The translations under genes and the position numbers were made by a program. A stretch of DNA of 64,000 nt from an uncultured bacterium (GTDB lineage: Bacteria > Pseudomonadota > Alphaproteobacteria > Sphingomonadales > Sphingomonadaceae): positions 1 to 64,000 of the forward strand of contig CAISGR010000086.1 in NCBI GenBank assembly GCA_903884945.1, given 5' to 3'. The notes beneath the pieces are model-generated. The model was not told the DNA's origin. It did no database searches and saw nothing but the letters and a program-made list of their open reading frames with translations. Every line of letters starts with the position of its first letter. Within the stretch, counting starts at the first letter, position 1. This document shows, in pieces, positions 42,717 to 51,824 of the stretch.

Positions 42717-43957
42717 CCGACGGGCAGGACAAGACCCCCCCGGAGCAGCCCGCCTCTCCCGAGCGCGACGATACATCCAATATGGAGGCATTTCAGCTGC
42801 GCGGCCCGACGCCGCGCGTGACACGGTTATCCCGAAAGACGCTGGCCGTGATCGGCGCAGCCGCCGGCATGGGGATCGGCGGGTCGCTCATCTATGCGTT
42901 GCAGCACCAGAAGCCCGCCTCGCTGCCACCAAACCTCTACAGCAACGAGCACAGCGCCAAGGCTGCCGCAGTCACCGGTGCACCGGCCGATTATTCCAGC
43001 GCGCCGAAACTCGGCCAACCTCTTCCGGGCGACCTCGGCAGACCCATCCTGAACGCGCAGACCAACGGCCAGCCAGTCTCAGCTCCGCCGATGGGCGCCG
43101 GTGGCTCCGACCCTCGCGCCGTCGCTGCCGAACAGGCCCGCCAGCATCTAATGCAGGAACGAGATTCAGCACGCACCAGCACGCTCTTTCTCGCTGGACA
43201 GAATGCCAGCGCTGTAGCCGGTCCAGCCACATCCGCAGCAGCCGTCCAGCCAGCGGCTCTCACCGGCTCGGTCGGCCTGGCCACGTCGGGAGATACGCCG
43301 CCCACCACCGGGCAAGCCGGTAACCGGGCGTTTCTTGCGGCGTCGCCGAACCGCGTGAGCGTAAGCGCCGAGCGTTTGTCGGCGCCTGTTTCACCCAATG
43401 TCCTACAAGCCGGCAGCATCATCCCGGCTGCACTGATCACCGGCATCCGGTCCGATCTTCCCGGCCAGATTACCGCGCAAGTGACCCAGAATGTCTTTGA
43501 CAGCCCAACCGGCCGCATCCTGCTTATCCCGCAGGGATCGCGACTGATCGGCGAATATAGCAGTGAGGTGTCGGCCGGGCAGAACCGTGTGCTGCTTGCT
43601 TGGGATCGCCTGATCCTTCCCGATGGCCGCTCGATCCTGCTCGATCGCCAGCCCGGTGCCGACACCGCTGGTATGGCCGGTTTGCAGGACCGGACGAACT
43701 ACCATTGGGGCAACATGCTGCGCGCGGCGCTCATCTCGACATTGCTGGGGGTCGGGAGCGAGTTCGCGACCGATAGCGACGACGAGCTGACGCGCGCGCT
43801 TCGCTACGGGACGCAGGACACGATCAATCAGACCGGGCGGCAACTCGTCCAGCGCGAGGTCGGTGTTCCACCGACCCTCACAATCCGCGCCGGTTTTCCA
43901 TTGCGCGTGATCGTGACGCGCGACCTTGTCCTCGAAGACGTGGGAGGCAGGCAATGA
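42713..43957 (+). CDS. trbI: TrbI, VirB10-like protein
   Basis: A 414-residue VirB10/TrbI protein spanning the envelope. It has one membrane helix near residues 42-60 (LAVIGAAAGMGIGGSLIYAL), a Pro/Ala-rich periplasmic linker, and the C-terminal beta-barrel domain (LQAGSIIPAALITGIRSDLPGQITAQVTQNVFDSPTGRILLIPQGSRLIGEY; LDRQPGADTAGMAGL). Four-base overlap with the DUF2274 gene. Confidence 0.94.
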   Translation: MTDGQDKTPPEQPASPERDDTSNMEAFQLRGPTPRVTRLSRKTLAVIGAAAGMGIGGSLIYALQHQKPASLPPNLYSNEHSAKAAAVTGAPADYSSAPKLGQPLPGDLGRPILNAQTNGQPVSAPPMGAGGSDPRAVAAEQARQHLMQERDSARTSTLFLAGQNASAVAGPATSAAAVQPAALTGSVGLATSGDTPPTTGQAGNRAFLAASPNRVSVSAERLSAPVSPNVLQAGSIIPAALITGIRSDLPGQITAQVTQNVFDSPTGRILLIPQGSRLIGEYSSEVSAGQNRVLLAWDRLILPDGRSILLDRQPGADTAGMAGLQDRTNYHWGNMLRAALISTLLGVGSEFATDSDDELTRALRYGTQDTINQTGRQLVQREVGVPPTLTIRAGFPLRVIVTRDLVLEDVGGRQ

Positions 43958-44178
43958 CCAAGCTGCGGCTGGGACGCATCGAGGATGACAGACCCGTCAA
44001 ACTGACGATCGAGCTTCCGGGAGCCGTCCATCGTGAACTGCTTCGCTATGCCCAGGAGCATGCCCGCGAAACCGGGCTGGACCGGCCACTTGCGATCGAG
44101 CGGCTTGTGCCCCCTATGCTGGAGCGTTTTATGGACGCGGATCGTGGATTCGTCAGGCGCAAGCGCGGCCAGGCTTGA
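43954..44178 (+). CDS. DUF2274 domain protein
   Basis: A 74-residue DUF2274 protein (LRLGRIEDDRPVKLTIELPGAVHRELLRYAQEHARE...IERLVPPMLERFMDADRGF). It is ribbon-helix-helix-like in appearance and the standard last gene of this trb operon type, where it may bind DNA. Beyond it the conserved element backbone ends and the lasso cargo begins. Confidence 0.88.
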   Translation: MTKLRLGRIEDDRPVKLTIELPGAVHRELLRYAQEHARETGLDRPLAIERLVPPMLERFMDADRGFVRRKRGQA

Positions 44179-44492
44179 TCTTTCGCGCAAATGACACATT
44201 CGGCCCCTTGAAGCGGCAAGGCACTCTTAACACATGGAATCCGGTCTGCGGGCTACGTCCAAAACGGCGCGACCGGGCGACTGGTGCGTATGTCCAGGCC
44301 CAAAGCTAAAGGTGCCAGTGCGTGCCCCAATGCACGTTCTCACTGCTCGGTCACCCAGGACCATTTTGCAGATAATGATCGCGCGGATGAGCGCCCAAGC
44401 GATTATAATTGGATTATAAAATAGTCGGCGCGGTGCGCCGTTCATAGCCTTCCAAAGCGGCAATCGAGTCGCGTATTCGGAAGGACGTCATC
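44179..44492 (+). promoter_or_regulatory. Backbone/cargo junction and likely lasso promoter region
   Basis: A 314-base stretch of lower GC with no supported gene; a 61-codon frame at 44234-44419 lacks a ribosome site. It contains GATTATAATTGGATTATAAAATAG at 44401-44424, with an exact TATAAT at 44404-44409. No good -35 lies at normal spacing, so the promoter may need an activator or alternative sigma factor. The leader ends with GGAAGGA eight bases before the lasso precursor start. Confidence 0.4.
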
Positions 44493-44627
44493 ATGACACA
44501 GCGCAATGAAGTGAGCGAGGAACTCATCGACCTCGGCGACGTCGTCGTCGAGACCAAGGGGCCGGTCGGCATCGTCGCCGATAGCCTGACGTCGCTGCAG
44601 CAGCCGTTCGGCATCTCCAACGACTGA
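44493..44627 (+). CDS. Lasso peptide precursor (sphingonodin-like)
   Basis: A 44-residue precursor with a good ribosome site (GGAAGGA). The leader is 22 residues, including EELIDLGDVVVETK, with the Thr at -2 that lasso maturation enzymes need. The predicted core is 22 residues, beginning GPVGIVAD and ending QQPFGISND. Gly1 and Asp8 would form an eight-residue macrolactam ring threaded by the tail; Gln and Phe residues are possible plugs. The GP-G-I--D start and FG-S-D end resemble sphingonodin I as I remember it. Followed by leader peptidase and cyclase genes. The predicted neutral mass after ring closure is about 2196.1 Da (hand calculation). Confidence 0.88.
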   Translation: MTQRNEVSEELIDLGDVVVETKGPVGIVADSLTSLQQPFGISND

Positions 44628-44675
44628 CGGCAACGGGCGCGCGTGGCTTGGCCGCGCGCGCTTCGCCGAGGCATT

Positions 44676-45314
44676 ATGTCCTTAGGAATCCGCGAGGGAC
44701 TCTCATACTGCCTGTGCGACGGGCGCCCGATCTTCATGGATCTGGATTCGCGTCGCTATTCGACGCTGCCTGCGCAACTTTGCGGTCCGTTCGTGGCGTT
44801 CATGGCTGGCGAACAGGCGATTCCCCAAACCGACGTTGATCGGCTGATCGCATTGCGGGTGATCCAGCCGGGAACGGGGACGCATCAACCGCGCGAGATC
44901 CTTCCTCTCCCTACTCACGAGATAATGCCCGCGAGGCAGGCCAGCTCTACGGTTGTAGCACTGGCCGCGCAGGGTGTCGCTACCTGGCAGGTTCGGAGTA
45001 TCTCCCTTCGCCGCCTTCTTACTGACGAAGCAGCACGACGGCCCAGCGATCACCAGGATGCCAATGAACAGGATCTTGGACGGTTGCGCAGAGCCTTCGA
45101 GCGTATCGCGAGTTTGTTCGGCGAGGCGAACGAATGTCTCCCACGATCGCTGGCGTTTCGGCGTCTGGCGCTCCGCTACGGCCACCGGCCGTCGCTAGTG
45201 ATCGGGGTCAAGATCAATCCATTCGGCGCGCATTGCTGGGTGCAGTCCGGAGCACGTGTCGATAACGACAGCCTTGAGCGCGTCCGCCTGTTCACGCCTA
45301 TCCACGTCGTCTAA
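44676..45314 (+). CDS. Lasso leader peptidase with fused recognition domain (B protein)
   Basis: A 212-residue lasso B protein that recognises the leader and cleaves it. The N-terminal 75 residues (LSYCLCDGRPIFMDLDSRRYSTL...VDRLIALRVIQPG) look like the PqqD-type precursor recognition element. The C-terminal part is a transglutaminase-like protease (PF13471 type) with Cys in NECLPRSLAF, His in GAHCWVQ and Asp in VDNDS. ATG 44676 has GAGG upstream and is preferred over the GTG at 44643, which adds 11 basic residues. The stop overlaps the cyclase start (TAATG). Confidence 0.88.
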   Translation: MSLGIREGLSYCLCDGRPIFMDLDSRRYSTLPAQLCGPFVAFMAGEQAIPQTDVDRLIALRVIQPGTGTHQPREILPLPTHEIMPARQASSTVVALAAQGVATWQVRSISLRRLLTDEAARRPSDHQDANEQDLGRLRRAFERIASLFGEANECLPRSLAFRRLALRYGHRPSLVIGVKINPFGAHCWVQSGARVDNDSLERVRLFTPIHVV

Positions 45315-47152
45315 TGGGACTGAGATACCTCCTTGTTGTCGCGAGGGCCGGGCAAGTCTGCCCGGCCTCTCTGGACGCTATCATGGCGACCGCTGGACTG
45401 GTCGCGGCGGTACGGACTTCCCGATATTGTCTTTATCTCAGCGAGCCGGATCATTGGGCTCGGCTCGACGGCGGGCGCGGTATCGTTGTCGGCGATCTCT
45501 TCGCGCGTGATGATGTAGCGGACGTTGCGGCACTTTCGGGCGGCCGGGTGGCCGCCTCTGCCGGCGACTTTGCCGGGCTCTTGCGAAACTATTGGGGTGG
45601 CTATGTCGCTATGTCCCAGGAGGATCGGCATATCCAGGTCTTGCGCGACCCATCGGGCGCGCTTCCGGCCTATTATGTCGAGCGCGACGATGGCTGGTAT
45701 GTGGCATCTGACGCGCCGCTCCTGGCGGAGGCGGGGTGCTACTCGCCTGTGATCGACTGGGATGAGATCGCGTGGTTCTTCTACACCAACGGGTTCCCGG
45801 GCGAATCCACCGCGCTCGCCGGGCTTCGGCAAATTATTCCCGGTACGGCGGTTTCGTTGCCGCCTGATAAGCAGGGCACCAGCCTGTTGTGGTCTCCCTG
45901 GACGCATATCGCCGCGCCCGACAGAGGGCCGGACGCCCTGCGATATGTCGCGACGCAGTGCATGCGGGCCTGGCAGATTCGCCATGGCCGCATCGTTGCC
46001 GGCGTTTCCGGCGGACTCGACTCGTCGATCGTCGCCTGCGGCCTTGACCGGGAAGAGGTGACGGCGCTGACGATCTCGACCGGGGACGCGCAGGGCGATG
46101 AAACACCGTATGCGGAAGCTCTTTGCAGCGTGCTCGACATTCCGCTCGAGCGCGCCCGCTACGCATTAGAGGCGATCGACATTGCTCGTCCGAGCCTTGC
46201 ACATCGCCCTTTTCCAGGCGGCATGGCGCAACTGCAAGCCTATGACGCCGTCGTGATCGAGAGCGTGCGCCGACAAGGCGCGGCGGCATTCTTTTCGGGC
46301 GTAGGCGGGGACAATATATTTCAACTAACCCAGTCGGCTCGGCCTCTGGTCGACCGCCTGATGACCGACGGGCTGACTAGCGGGCTTTTCTCGACCCTTC
46401 AGGATATCTGCAAGCTGACCGGCGCCAGGACGACAACGGTGCTGCGAGAGGCTGCTCGCGTGCCGCGGCGACCCGGCCCGAAGTACCGATGGCCAACCGA
46501 TCGGCGATTGCTGACACCTGAAATCACCGCGCGCCTCAATGCGCGTCCATTCGATCACCCATGGCTGGAGGCGCCGCAAGACTGCCTTCCCGGCAAGCAC
46601 GCGCACGTCGCGATGATCCTTCGCGCGCATGCCTATCTGGAATGCCACGACCGCCGCTGGCCATTTGCGTCCGTACACCCGTTGATGTCGCAGCCTATCC
46701 TCGAACTGGCGCTTGCCACGCCAAGCTGGGTGGCCTGTGAAGGCGGCGTCGATCGGGCCCGCGCAAGGCGCGCGTTCATGGACGTCATTCCCGCCTCAGT
46801 GCTGCATAGGCGTCTCAAGGGCGGCCCAGATGGTTTTGCATCGCAGATCATGCAAATCCATCGCGAGGCCATTCGTGAGATCCTGCTGGATGGCCGATTG
46901 GTCCGCGAGCATCTGGTCGACCGCGATTCTCTGGAGCAAGCATTGACGGAAAGTGCCCTGATGCGGGGCCACAATTATGCCCGCCTGCTCCAACTTCTCG
47001 ATGCCGAGGCTTGGGCACACCATTGGCTGTCAGTGGCGAACCGATCGAAGGCCATGTTCAGCGCGTGGCCCCCGATTTCATCGCCGCCCATCGCTTCACC
47101 TCAGCCTCGCGCCGCGGATCCTCCGGTCGCTTGTCCCGTAACCAGAACATGA
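45314..47152 (+). CDS. Lasso cyclase, asparagine synthetase-like (C protein)
   Basis: A 612-residue asparagine-synthetase B homologue that adenylates the Asp8 side chain of the core and closes the ring. The N-terminal glutaminase-like half lacks the catalytic Cys2 (it begins MGLRYLLVV). The synthetase half has GVSGGLDSSIVACG (PP-loop, near residue 232) and SGVGGDNIFQL. The last 95 bases overlap the end of the convergent isopeptidase gene, and the final residues are low complexity, so the C-terminus may be a recent extension. Confidence 0.9.
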   Translation: MGLRYLLVVARAGQVCPASLDAIMATAGLVAAVRTSRYCLYLSEPDHWARLDGGRGIVVGDLFARDDVADVAALSGGRVAASAGDFAGLLRNYWGGYVAMSQEDRHIQVLRDPSGALPAYYVERDDGWYVASDAPLLAEAGCYSPVIDWDEIAWFFYTNGFPGESTALAGLRQIIPGTAVSLPPDKQGTSLLWSPWTHIAAPDRGPDALRYVATQCMRAWQIRHGRIVAGVSGGLDSSIVACGLDREEVTALTISTGDAQGDETPYAEALCSVLDIPLERARYALEAIDIARPSLAHRPFPGGMAQLQAYDAVVIESVRRQGAAAFFSGVGGDNIFQLTQSARPLVDRLMTDGLTSGLFSTLQDICKLTGARTTTVLREAARVPRRPGPKYRWPTDRRLLTPEITARLNARPFDHPWLEAPQDCLPGKHAHVAMILRAHAYLECHDRRWPFASVHPLMSQPILELALATPSWVACEGGVDRARARRAFMDVIPASVLHRRLKGGPDGFASQIMQIHREAIREILLDGRLVREHLVDRDSLEQALTESALMRGHNYARLLQLLDAEAWAHHWLSVANRSKAMFSAWPPISSPPIASPQPRAADPPVACPVTRT

Positions 47153-49121
47153 ACCAGTCGAGACCACGCTGATACGCGGCAAGCCGGTGCGCGGGTTGCC
47201 ATTTGAGGTGGAACTCGCCCGGAAATACGAAAAGGTCGGCGGGCTTGCCGGCCTCGCGAAGGGCCGTGACGCTGTCGACTGCCGCGCGCAATTCGTCATC
47301 CGCCGCCTCGAATAATAGCGGCATATGCACGCGGTGCGCGTTCTGGATGAGCGACATCTGCCGCCAGAAGGCCGGCACCTCTGTCGAGACGCCTGGCCAG
47401 CCGATCGCGGCGAAGCGGGCGGTGTAAGCGGGACCGACCCAGCCGCTCTGCTGGGGCTCCCAACAACAGCCGCTCAGGATACCCGCCGAAAACCGGCTGC
47501 TGTTGACCGCCGCATATTGCACGGTCGAGGAGCCGTCGCTCAGCCCGGTAATGCCGATCGCACTGGGTTCGACGACCCCGCGCGCAATCAGTGCATCGAT
47601 TCCTTTATCGATAACGGAGAGCACGTTGCGGCGATCGGCGAAGCCGATGAGATTGCGGCGATCGATGTCGATGGGGTCGGTCGCGTCGGCGACGGCCCCG
47701 GCCGGGGCCGGGCGTTGAAGGCTGAGTACCGCAAAGCCGTTGTTCGCGAAGAGCTGGATCGGGAATTCATCACCCACCCCGCCGCGCAGGAATCCGCGTG
47801 ACTGATATTGGACGACGATAAGCGGATAACGCTGGCCGGGCTGGTAGTCGGTCGGCAGGACCGTATCGACATAGGCTGGGATACCGAGGCTGCTGGTGAG
47901 CTTGATCCGCTCGACTGCGCCCAAAGTGAGCTGGGCGAATTCGGGATTCGGGTCGGCGATTTCGCGCACTCGGCCCCGCGCAAGGTCGATGGCGACCAGA
48001 TACCGCGGGCGTAGGGACGTCTCGCGCAGACAGATCAGGTCCTGCGTCTGGCGTGGCTGACAATCGATCAGGGCGTCGCCGGTCGAATAGAGGCGGCGAA
48101 CGTGAGCGGTTCCCGGCCACCACTCATAGATAGCTGTGGTCATATGCGCCCAGCCTTCGCGTCGAATGAACCGCACGCGCTTGCCCGAAAGCCAGAGTGG
48201 ACCATAGCTATCCTGACATGCTGTTGCATCGCACAGGAGCGGCGATGCACCACCGCAGCGCAGCTCGATCCGGGTAGGCGCGATGAATCCTTGGCCCGCA
48301 GGCGACCGGAACGGTGTGCAGGGTTCCCCGGTTGAGACACTGCCTACGCGTGCATCAAACAGCGCAATATCCGACTTGCCTGCCTCGCTCTGCCGTCCTG
48401 TTGCACTGTCGAACACCGCAAAGTGGGCCTCGGTCTTGCCAAGGATCGGCACGCTGGCGCGCATGGGCACGAAGCGCTCGTCATAATGATAGCCGGTGCG
48501 GCTTTCCGCATCGAACTCGGTCGTCACGGCAGGCGGAAGCGTCACGAACCGAACGACAATCCTCGCATTGTCGATGATGCGGAAATCCGCGACATCGAGC
48601 CCTTCGGGCGTGACCGGCGCGCTGCGTGCGCCTGCGATATCCGTGCGCCAGACGCGATCGCCACCCTTGGTCCGCTTGAGGAAGGCGATGGCGCGTCCAT
48701 CCGGGAACCAGCGCGGCGTGATCGTTCTGGCCGTGCCGATGGCGGTTGCGGGGACCGTCGGCACACCGTCGGGCGCGAGCATGAAATCGCCGCCCTCATC
48801 GACGAACCGCGCCTCGCCACCGTCAAGCGGCTGAACGACCATCGCCAGGCAATAACGATTGGCGACGGGGTCAGCCTGACGAATCTGGAACGCGACCCAT
48901 CGTTCGTCGGGCGACAGCGTCATGACGTGCTCGGCCGGTTCCATGTCGCCGGCCTGGCCGATATCGCGAAGCCGGACGAGGTCTTCGGCCGTCAGGGCGC
49001 GCTTGACGATGGATTGCTGTGCACGGCGCCAGTCGAGATCTTGGCACGCATCCGTTGCGTGCGCAGACGCGATAGGTGCGGCAAGGCCTGCCAGTGCGAG
49101 GGCAATGCGAAGATTGCGCAT
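47058..49121 (-). CDS. Lasso peptide isopeptidase (S9 family)
   Basis: A 687-residue periplasmic prolyl-oligopeptidase-like enzyme with a signal peptide (MRNLRIALALAGLAAPIASAHA), an N-terminal beta-propeller and a C-terminal alpha/beta-hydrolase domain. The nucleophile is in GLSDGS (Ser528); Glu610 (ADDE) and His638 (GEFHLKW) complete the triad, closely matching the positions I recall for AtxE2 (527/610/638). Such enzymes open the ring of their own lasso peptide. It follows the receptor gene by three bases, in the same operon. Confidence 0.9.
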   Translation of the reverse strand: MRNLRIALALAGLAAPIASAHATDACQDLDWRRAQQSIVKRALTAEDLVRLRDIGQAGDMEPAEHVMTLSPDERWVAFQIRQADPVANRYCLAMVVQPLDGGEARFVDEGGDFMLAPDGVPTVPATAIGTARTITPRWFPDGRAIAFLKRTKGGDRVWRTDIAGARSAPVTPEGLDVADFRIIDNARIVVRFVTLPPAVTTEFDAESRTGYHYDERFVPMRASVPILGKTEAHFAVFDSATGRQSEAGKSDIALFDARVGSVSTGEPCTPFRSPAGQGFIAPTRIELRCGGASPLLCDATACQDSYGPLWLSGKRVRFIRREGWAHMTTAIYEWWPGTAHVRRLYSTGDALIDCQPRQTQDLICLRETSLRPRYLVAIDLARGRVREIADPNPEFAQLTLGAVERIKLTSSLGIPAYVDTVLPTDYQPGQRYPLIVVQYQSRGFLRGGVGDEFPIQLFANNGFAVLSLQRPAPAGAVADATDPIDIDRRNLIGFADRRNVLSVIDKGIDALIARGVVEPSAIGITGLSDGSSTVQYAAVNSSRFSAGILSGCCWEPQQSGWVGPAYTARFAAIGWPGVSTEVPAFWRQMSLIQNAHRVHMPLLFEAADDELRAAVDSVTALREAGKPADLFVFPGEFHLKWQPAHRLAAYQRGLDWFMFWLRDKRPEDPRREAEVKRWAAMKSGATR

Positions 49122-49124
49122 GGC

Positions 49125-51728
49125 TCACCAGCGCTTGGCGACAGTGAGGGACAAAGCCCGGCCGACCGCGGAATAGTTGGTTGAATCATAGGTCGGGTCG
49201 ATAACCGTCGACTGCCGGATCGCCGCGGGTTTCTCATTCAGGAGGTTCGTCGCGGCGATCGTGAATTCGAGGTTGCGCATGAAGCCTAATCTGCCCGGCG
49301 GAGCGAAGCGCAGTGCGAGATCGACGGAGGTGAAGGAGCCAATATGCGTGAAGGGCAGCGCCCGCTGGTCTTCGACCCCGCCGACATAGTTCACGAAGGC
49401 GGACAGCGACGTCGAGTCCGTGTCCCAGGTGACACCGCCCCGCGCACGCCAGTGCGGCGGCATGAAGATGACACCAGAGGCCGGCGTGGTCGGCTGGCCA
49501 GCGATGAGGCGCCGGTTGCTGTCGAGATAGCTGCCAGCGGCATTGATCAGGATGCGATCGCCATCGCCCAGATCGAACCGATACTGGCCGGAAAGGTCGA
49601 CGCCCTCGATCGTCTGATAGGCAGTATTCTGCGACCGCGCGTCCACAACCGCATAGACCCTGGACGGGTCGTAGGGTTGGCCCGTGACGTTCTGAAGCCC
49701 AAAAGCGCCGACGGCCGGGGCAATCAGTTGATCGAGCAGCGCCGGGCTTGGATTCACCGTGATCAGGCTGCTGTAGATCGGGTTGGTGAAGAGCCCGAGG
49801 ACCGACGTGATCGGGTTCACAACGCGGTTGCGATAGCGGATGTTGAAGTAATTGGCCTCCAGCTTGAGTGCCGGAATCGAGGGCGGCGCATAGGCGACCG
49901 AGATATTCCAGTTGGTGGAGCGCTCGGGCTTCAGGTCCGGATTGCCGCCGGCGAGATAAAGAACCGGACTGGCGGCTATGGCACCGGTCCCGCCCAAAGC
50001 CCCGGCGGGCAGCAGGATCGCCTGATATACCTTGTAGCGCTGGTAGAAGGTCGGCGCCTTGAACGATTTGCCCCAGCCGCCCTTGATCGTAATCGAGGGG
50101 ATCGGCCGATAGATCATTCCCAGCTTGGGCGAGGCGACGTCGGCGAGGCCCTGATAGCGCTCGTAGCGCACGGCAGCGGAGAACTGGAGCAGATCGGCGA
50201 ACGGCTGGTGGTTGCCTTGGCCGAAGACCGGCAACGAGAGTTCGCCATAGGCAAAGGATACATTCTCGGTGTGATCGATGTTGAGCAGCGTCGTGCTCGT
50301 CCCGGCCGCGTTGATGAAGGATTTGGCGCGAAGCGAGAAGCCGCGATATCCTGCGCCGACTGCAATCCCGAGATTGCCGCCCGGCAGGGTCAGGAGCGAG
50401 CCGTCGCCCCGAAGCTCGACCGCGCGCAGGCGATTGTCGTAGAAGCCCCCGGTCGTCGAGGACAGGGCGCCAACGGTATAGCCTTGGGACGTCACGCCGG
50501 TTTTGCTCCGGCCCGCCGTGCCGGAGAGTTCGACACGCCAGTCGCCGGCGAGGTCGAGTTTCGCCGAAGACGTGATCGACCAGCTCGTCACCCGCTGCTG
50601 ATAGAGCGACCCGTTGATCCGAACATCCGAGGTCGCTGTGGTGGGCAAGGCCGTGTCGCTGTTGCGCCGGCTATATTGCGCATCGAGATTGAAGCTGAGC
50701 CGCGACGACACATCCTGATGGCCGCTCAGCACTCCGCTGATCTGGCGCTGGGCCGGAATGAGGCTGGTCGAGCCGTCGATCGTCTGCGTATAGGAGCGGT
50801 CGCGCGCCAGAAGCGCGCTGGAGCGATTATAGTCGCCGGCGACCATGACGCCGCCGCCCTGCCATTTGCCGCCGGTGACGGCGTTATATTCCTGCTGGAA
50901 ATCGCCGCCATCGGTCGTTCCGGCGATCCGGGCCGACGTCCATAGGCCAGTATAGTCCTTGCGCAGAAGGACGTTGGCGACACCGCCGACCGCGTCAGAA
51001 CCATAAAGCGCCGACGAGCCATCCGCGACGATCTCGATACGATCGAGCGCGGCGAGCGGTATCGCGGAAATATCGACGCCCTGGACCGCGCCGTCATAAG
51101 CGACGCGGTGGCCATTGATCAGCGTCAGGGTCGCATCAGGGCCCAGCCCGCGCAGGTTGAGCGCGGAGGTCGATCCCAGATTCTCGTTGCCGCCCTGCGA
51201 GCCGCCGCCGGCGATCCCCGGATTCTGGCCCCCGCCGAAGTTCTGCGGCAAATCGCGGATATAATCGCCGAGATTCGAGAGACCGCTCCTCTCGATGTCT
51301 TCGCGCGAGGCGCTGATCACCGGTGTCGTAGGCTGGCTATGGCGAATGTGCGTGCCGGTCACCACGATGTCGGCTTGGACGTTGTCCGGGCTGCTTGTCG
51401 TCGCCACGGATGATCGCCCCCGGATGATGACCGCTCCCTTCGCGAAGTGCGCCGAGAGGTTGGTGCGGGCGAGGAGTTGTTCGATGGCCTGGCGCGCGGT
51501 CAGCGCCCCTCGCAAACGCGGTGCGGCGATGCCGTTGATGTCGTCCGCGGATGCATAGAGTTCCCAGCCTGCTCTTGCCGCGACGGCCCGCAGCGCATCG
51601 CCCAGATCCTGCGCCGGCAGGTCGAATTGATAGACCTCACGATCCTGTGCCCAAGCTGGCGATGGTGCCACGGCGACCACCGCGCATGCCAGCACCATGG
51701 ACGCCCCGAGATTCCGCTTCCCCACCAT
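49125..51728 (-). CDS. TonB-dependent receptor with STN signalling domain
   Basis: An outer-membrane transducer of about 867 residues. Signal peptide MVGKRNLGASMVLACAVVAVAPSPAWA; STN domain (residues about 30-105: FDLPAQDLGDALRAVAARAGWELYAS) that contacts FecR; plug domain (DIVVTGTHIRHSQPTTPVISASREDIERSGLSNLGDYI, ALNLRGLGPDATLTLINGHRV); and a 22-strand-type barrel ending in ALSLTVAKRW. It is likely to bind the lasso peptide or its target ligand. An earlier TTG at 51749 would add seven residues; ATG 51728 gives a clean signal peptide. Confidence 0.9.
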   Translation of the reverse strand: MVGKRNLGASMVLACAVVAVAPSPAWAQDREVYQFDLPAQDLGDALRAVAARAGWELYASADDINGIAAPRLRGALTARQAIEQLLARTNLSAHFAKGAVIIRGRSSVATTSSPDNVQADIVVTGTHIRHSQPTTPVISASREDIERSGLSNLGDYIRDLPQNFGGGQNPGIAGGGSQGGNENLGSTSALNLRGLGPDATLTLINGHRVAYDGAVQGVDISAIPLAALDRIEIVADGSSALYGSDAVGGVANVLLRKDYTGLWTSARIAGTTDGGDFQQEYNAVTGGKWQGGGVMVAGDYNRSSALLARDRSYTQTIDGSTSLIPAQRQISGVLSGHQDVSSRLSFNLDAQYSRRNSDTALPTTATSDVRINGSLYQQRVTSWSITSSAKLDLAGDWRVELSGTAGRSKTGVTSQGYTVGALSSTTGGFYDNRLRAVELRGDGSLLTLPGGNLGIAVGAGYRGFSLRAKSFINAAGTSTTLLNIDHTENVSFAYGELSLPVFGQGNHQPFADLLQFSAAVRYERYQGLADVASPKLGMIYRPIPSITIKGGWGKSFKAPTFYQRYKVYQAILLPAGALGGTGAIAASPVLYLAGGNPDLKPERSTNWNISVAYAPPSIPALKLEANYFNIRYRNRVVNPITSVLGLFTNPIYSSLITVNPSPALLDQLIAPAVGAFGLQNVTGQPYDPSRVYAVVDARSQNTAYQTIEGVDLSGQYRFDLGDGDRILINAAGSYLDSNRRLIAGQPTTPASGVIFMPPHWRARGGVTWDTDSTSLSAFVNYVGGVEDQRALPFTHIGSFTSVDLALRFAPPGRLGFMRNLEFTIAATNLLNEKPAAIRQSTVIDPTYDSTNYSAVGRALSLTVAKRW

Positions 51729-51824
51729 CTTGCCCCCAATGTCGTTCAACGGCGGGCCTGGCTGGCTCGCTCATGGGGTGCTGCTGACGAGGAAGAAGGG
51801 GCGACCTTAGTCGCCCCGGCAAAA

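Noticed and set aside
44234..44419. 61-codon ORF before the lasso precursor
   Set aside because: No ribosome site, no similarity, and it ends in the AT-rich promoter-like patch.
49344..50945. 533-codon open frame on the forward strand inside the TonB receptor gene
   Set aside because: It is fully antisense to a well-supported receptor, has biased Arg/Gly/Asp composition and no ribosome site. It is a by-product of high-GC codon use.
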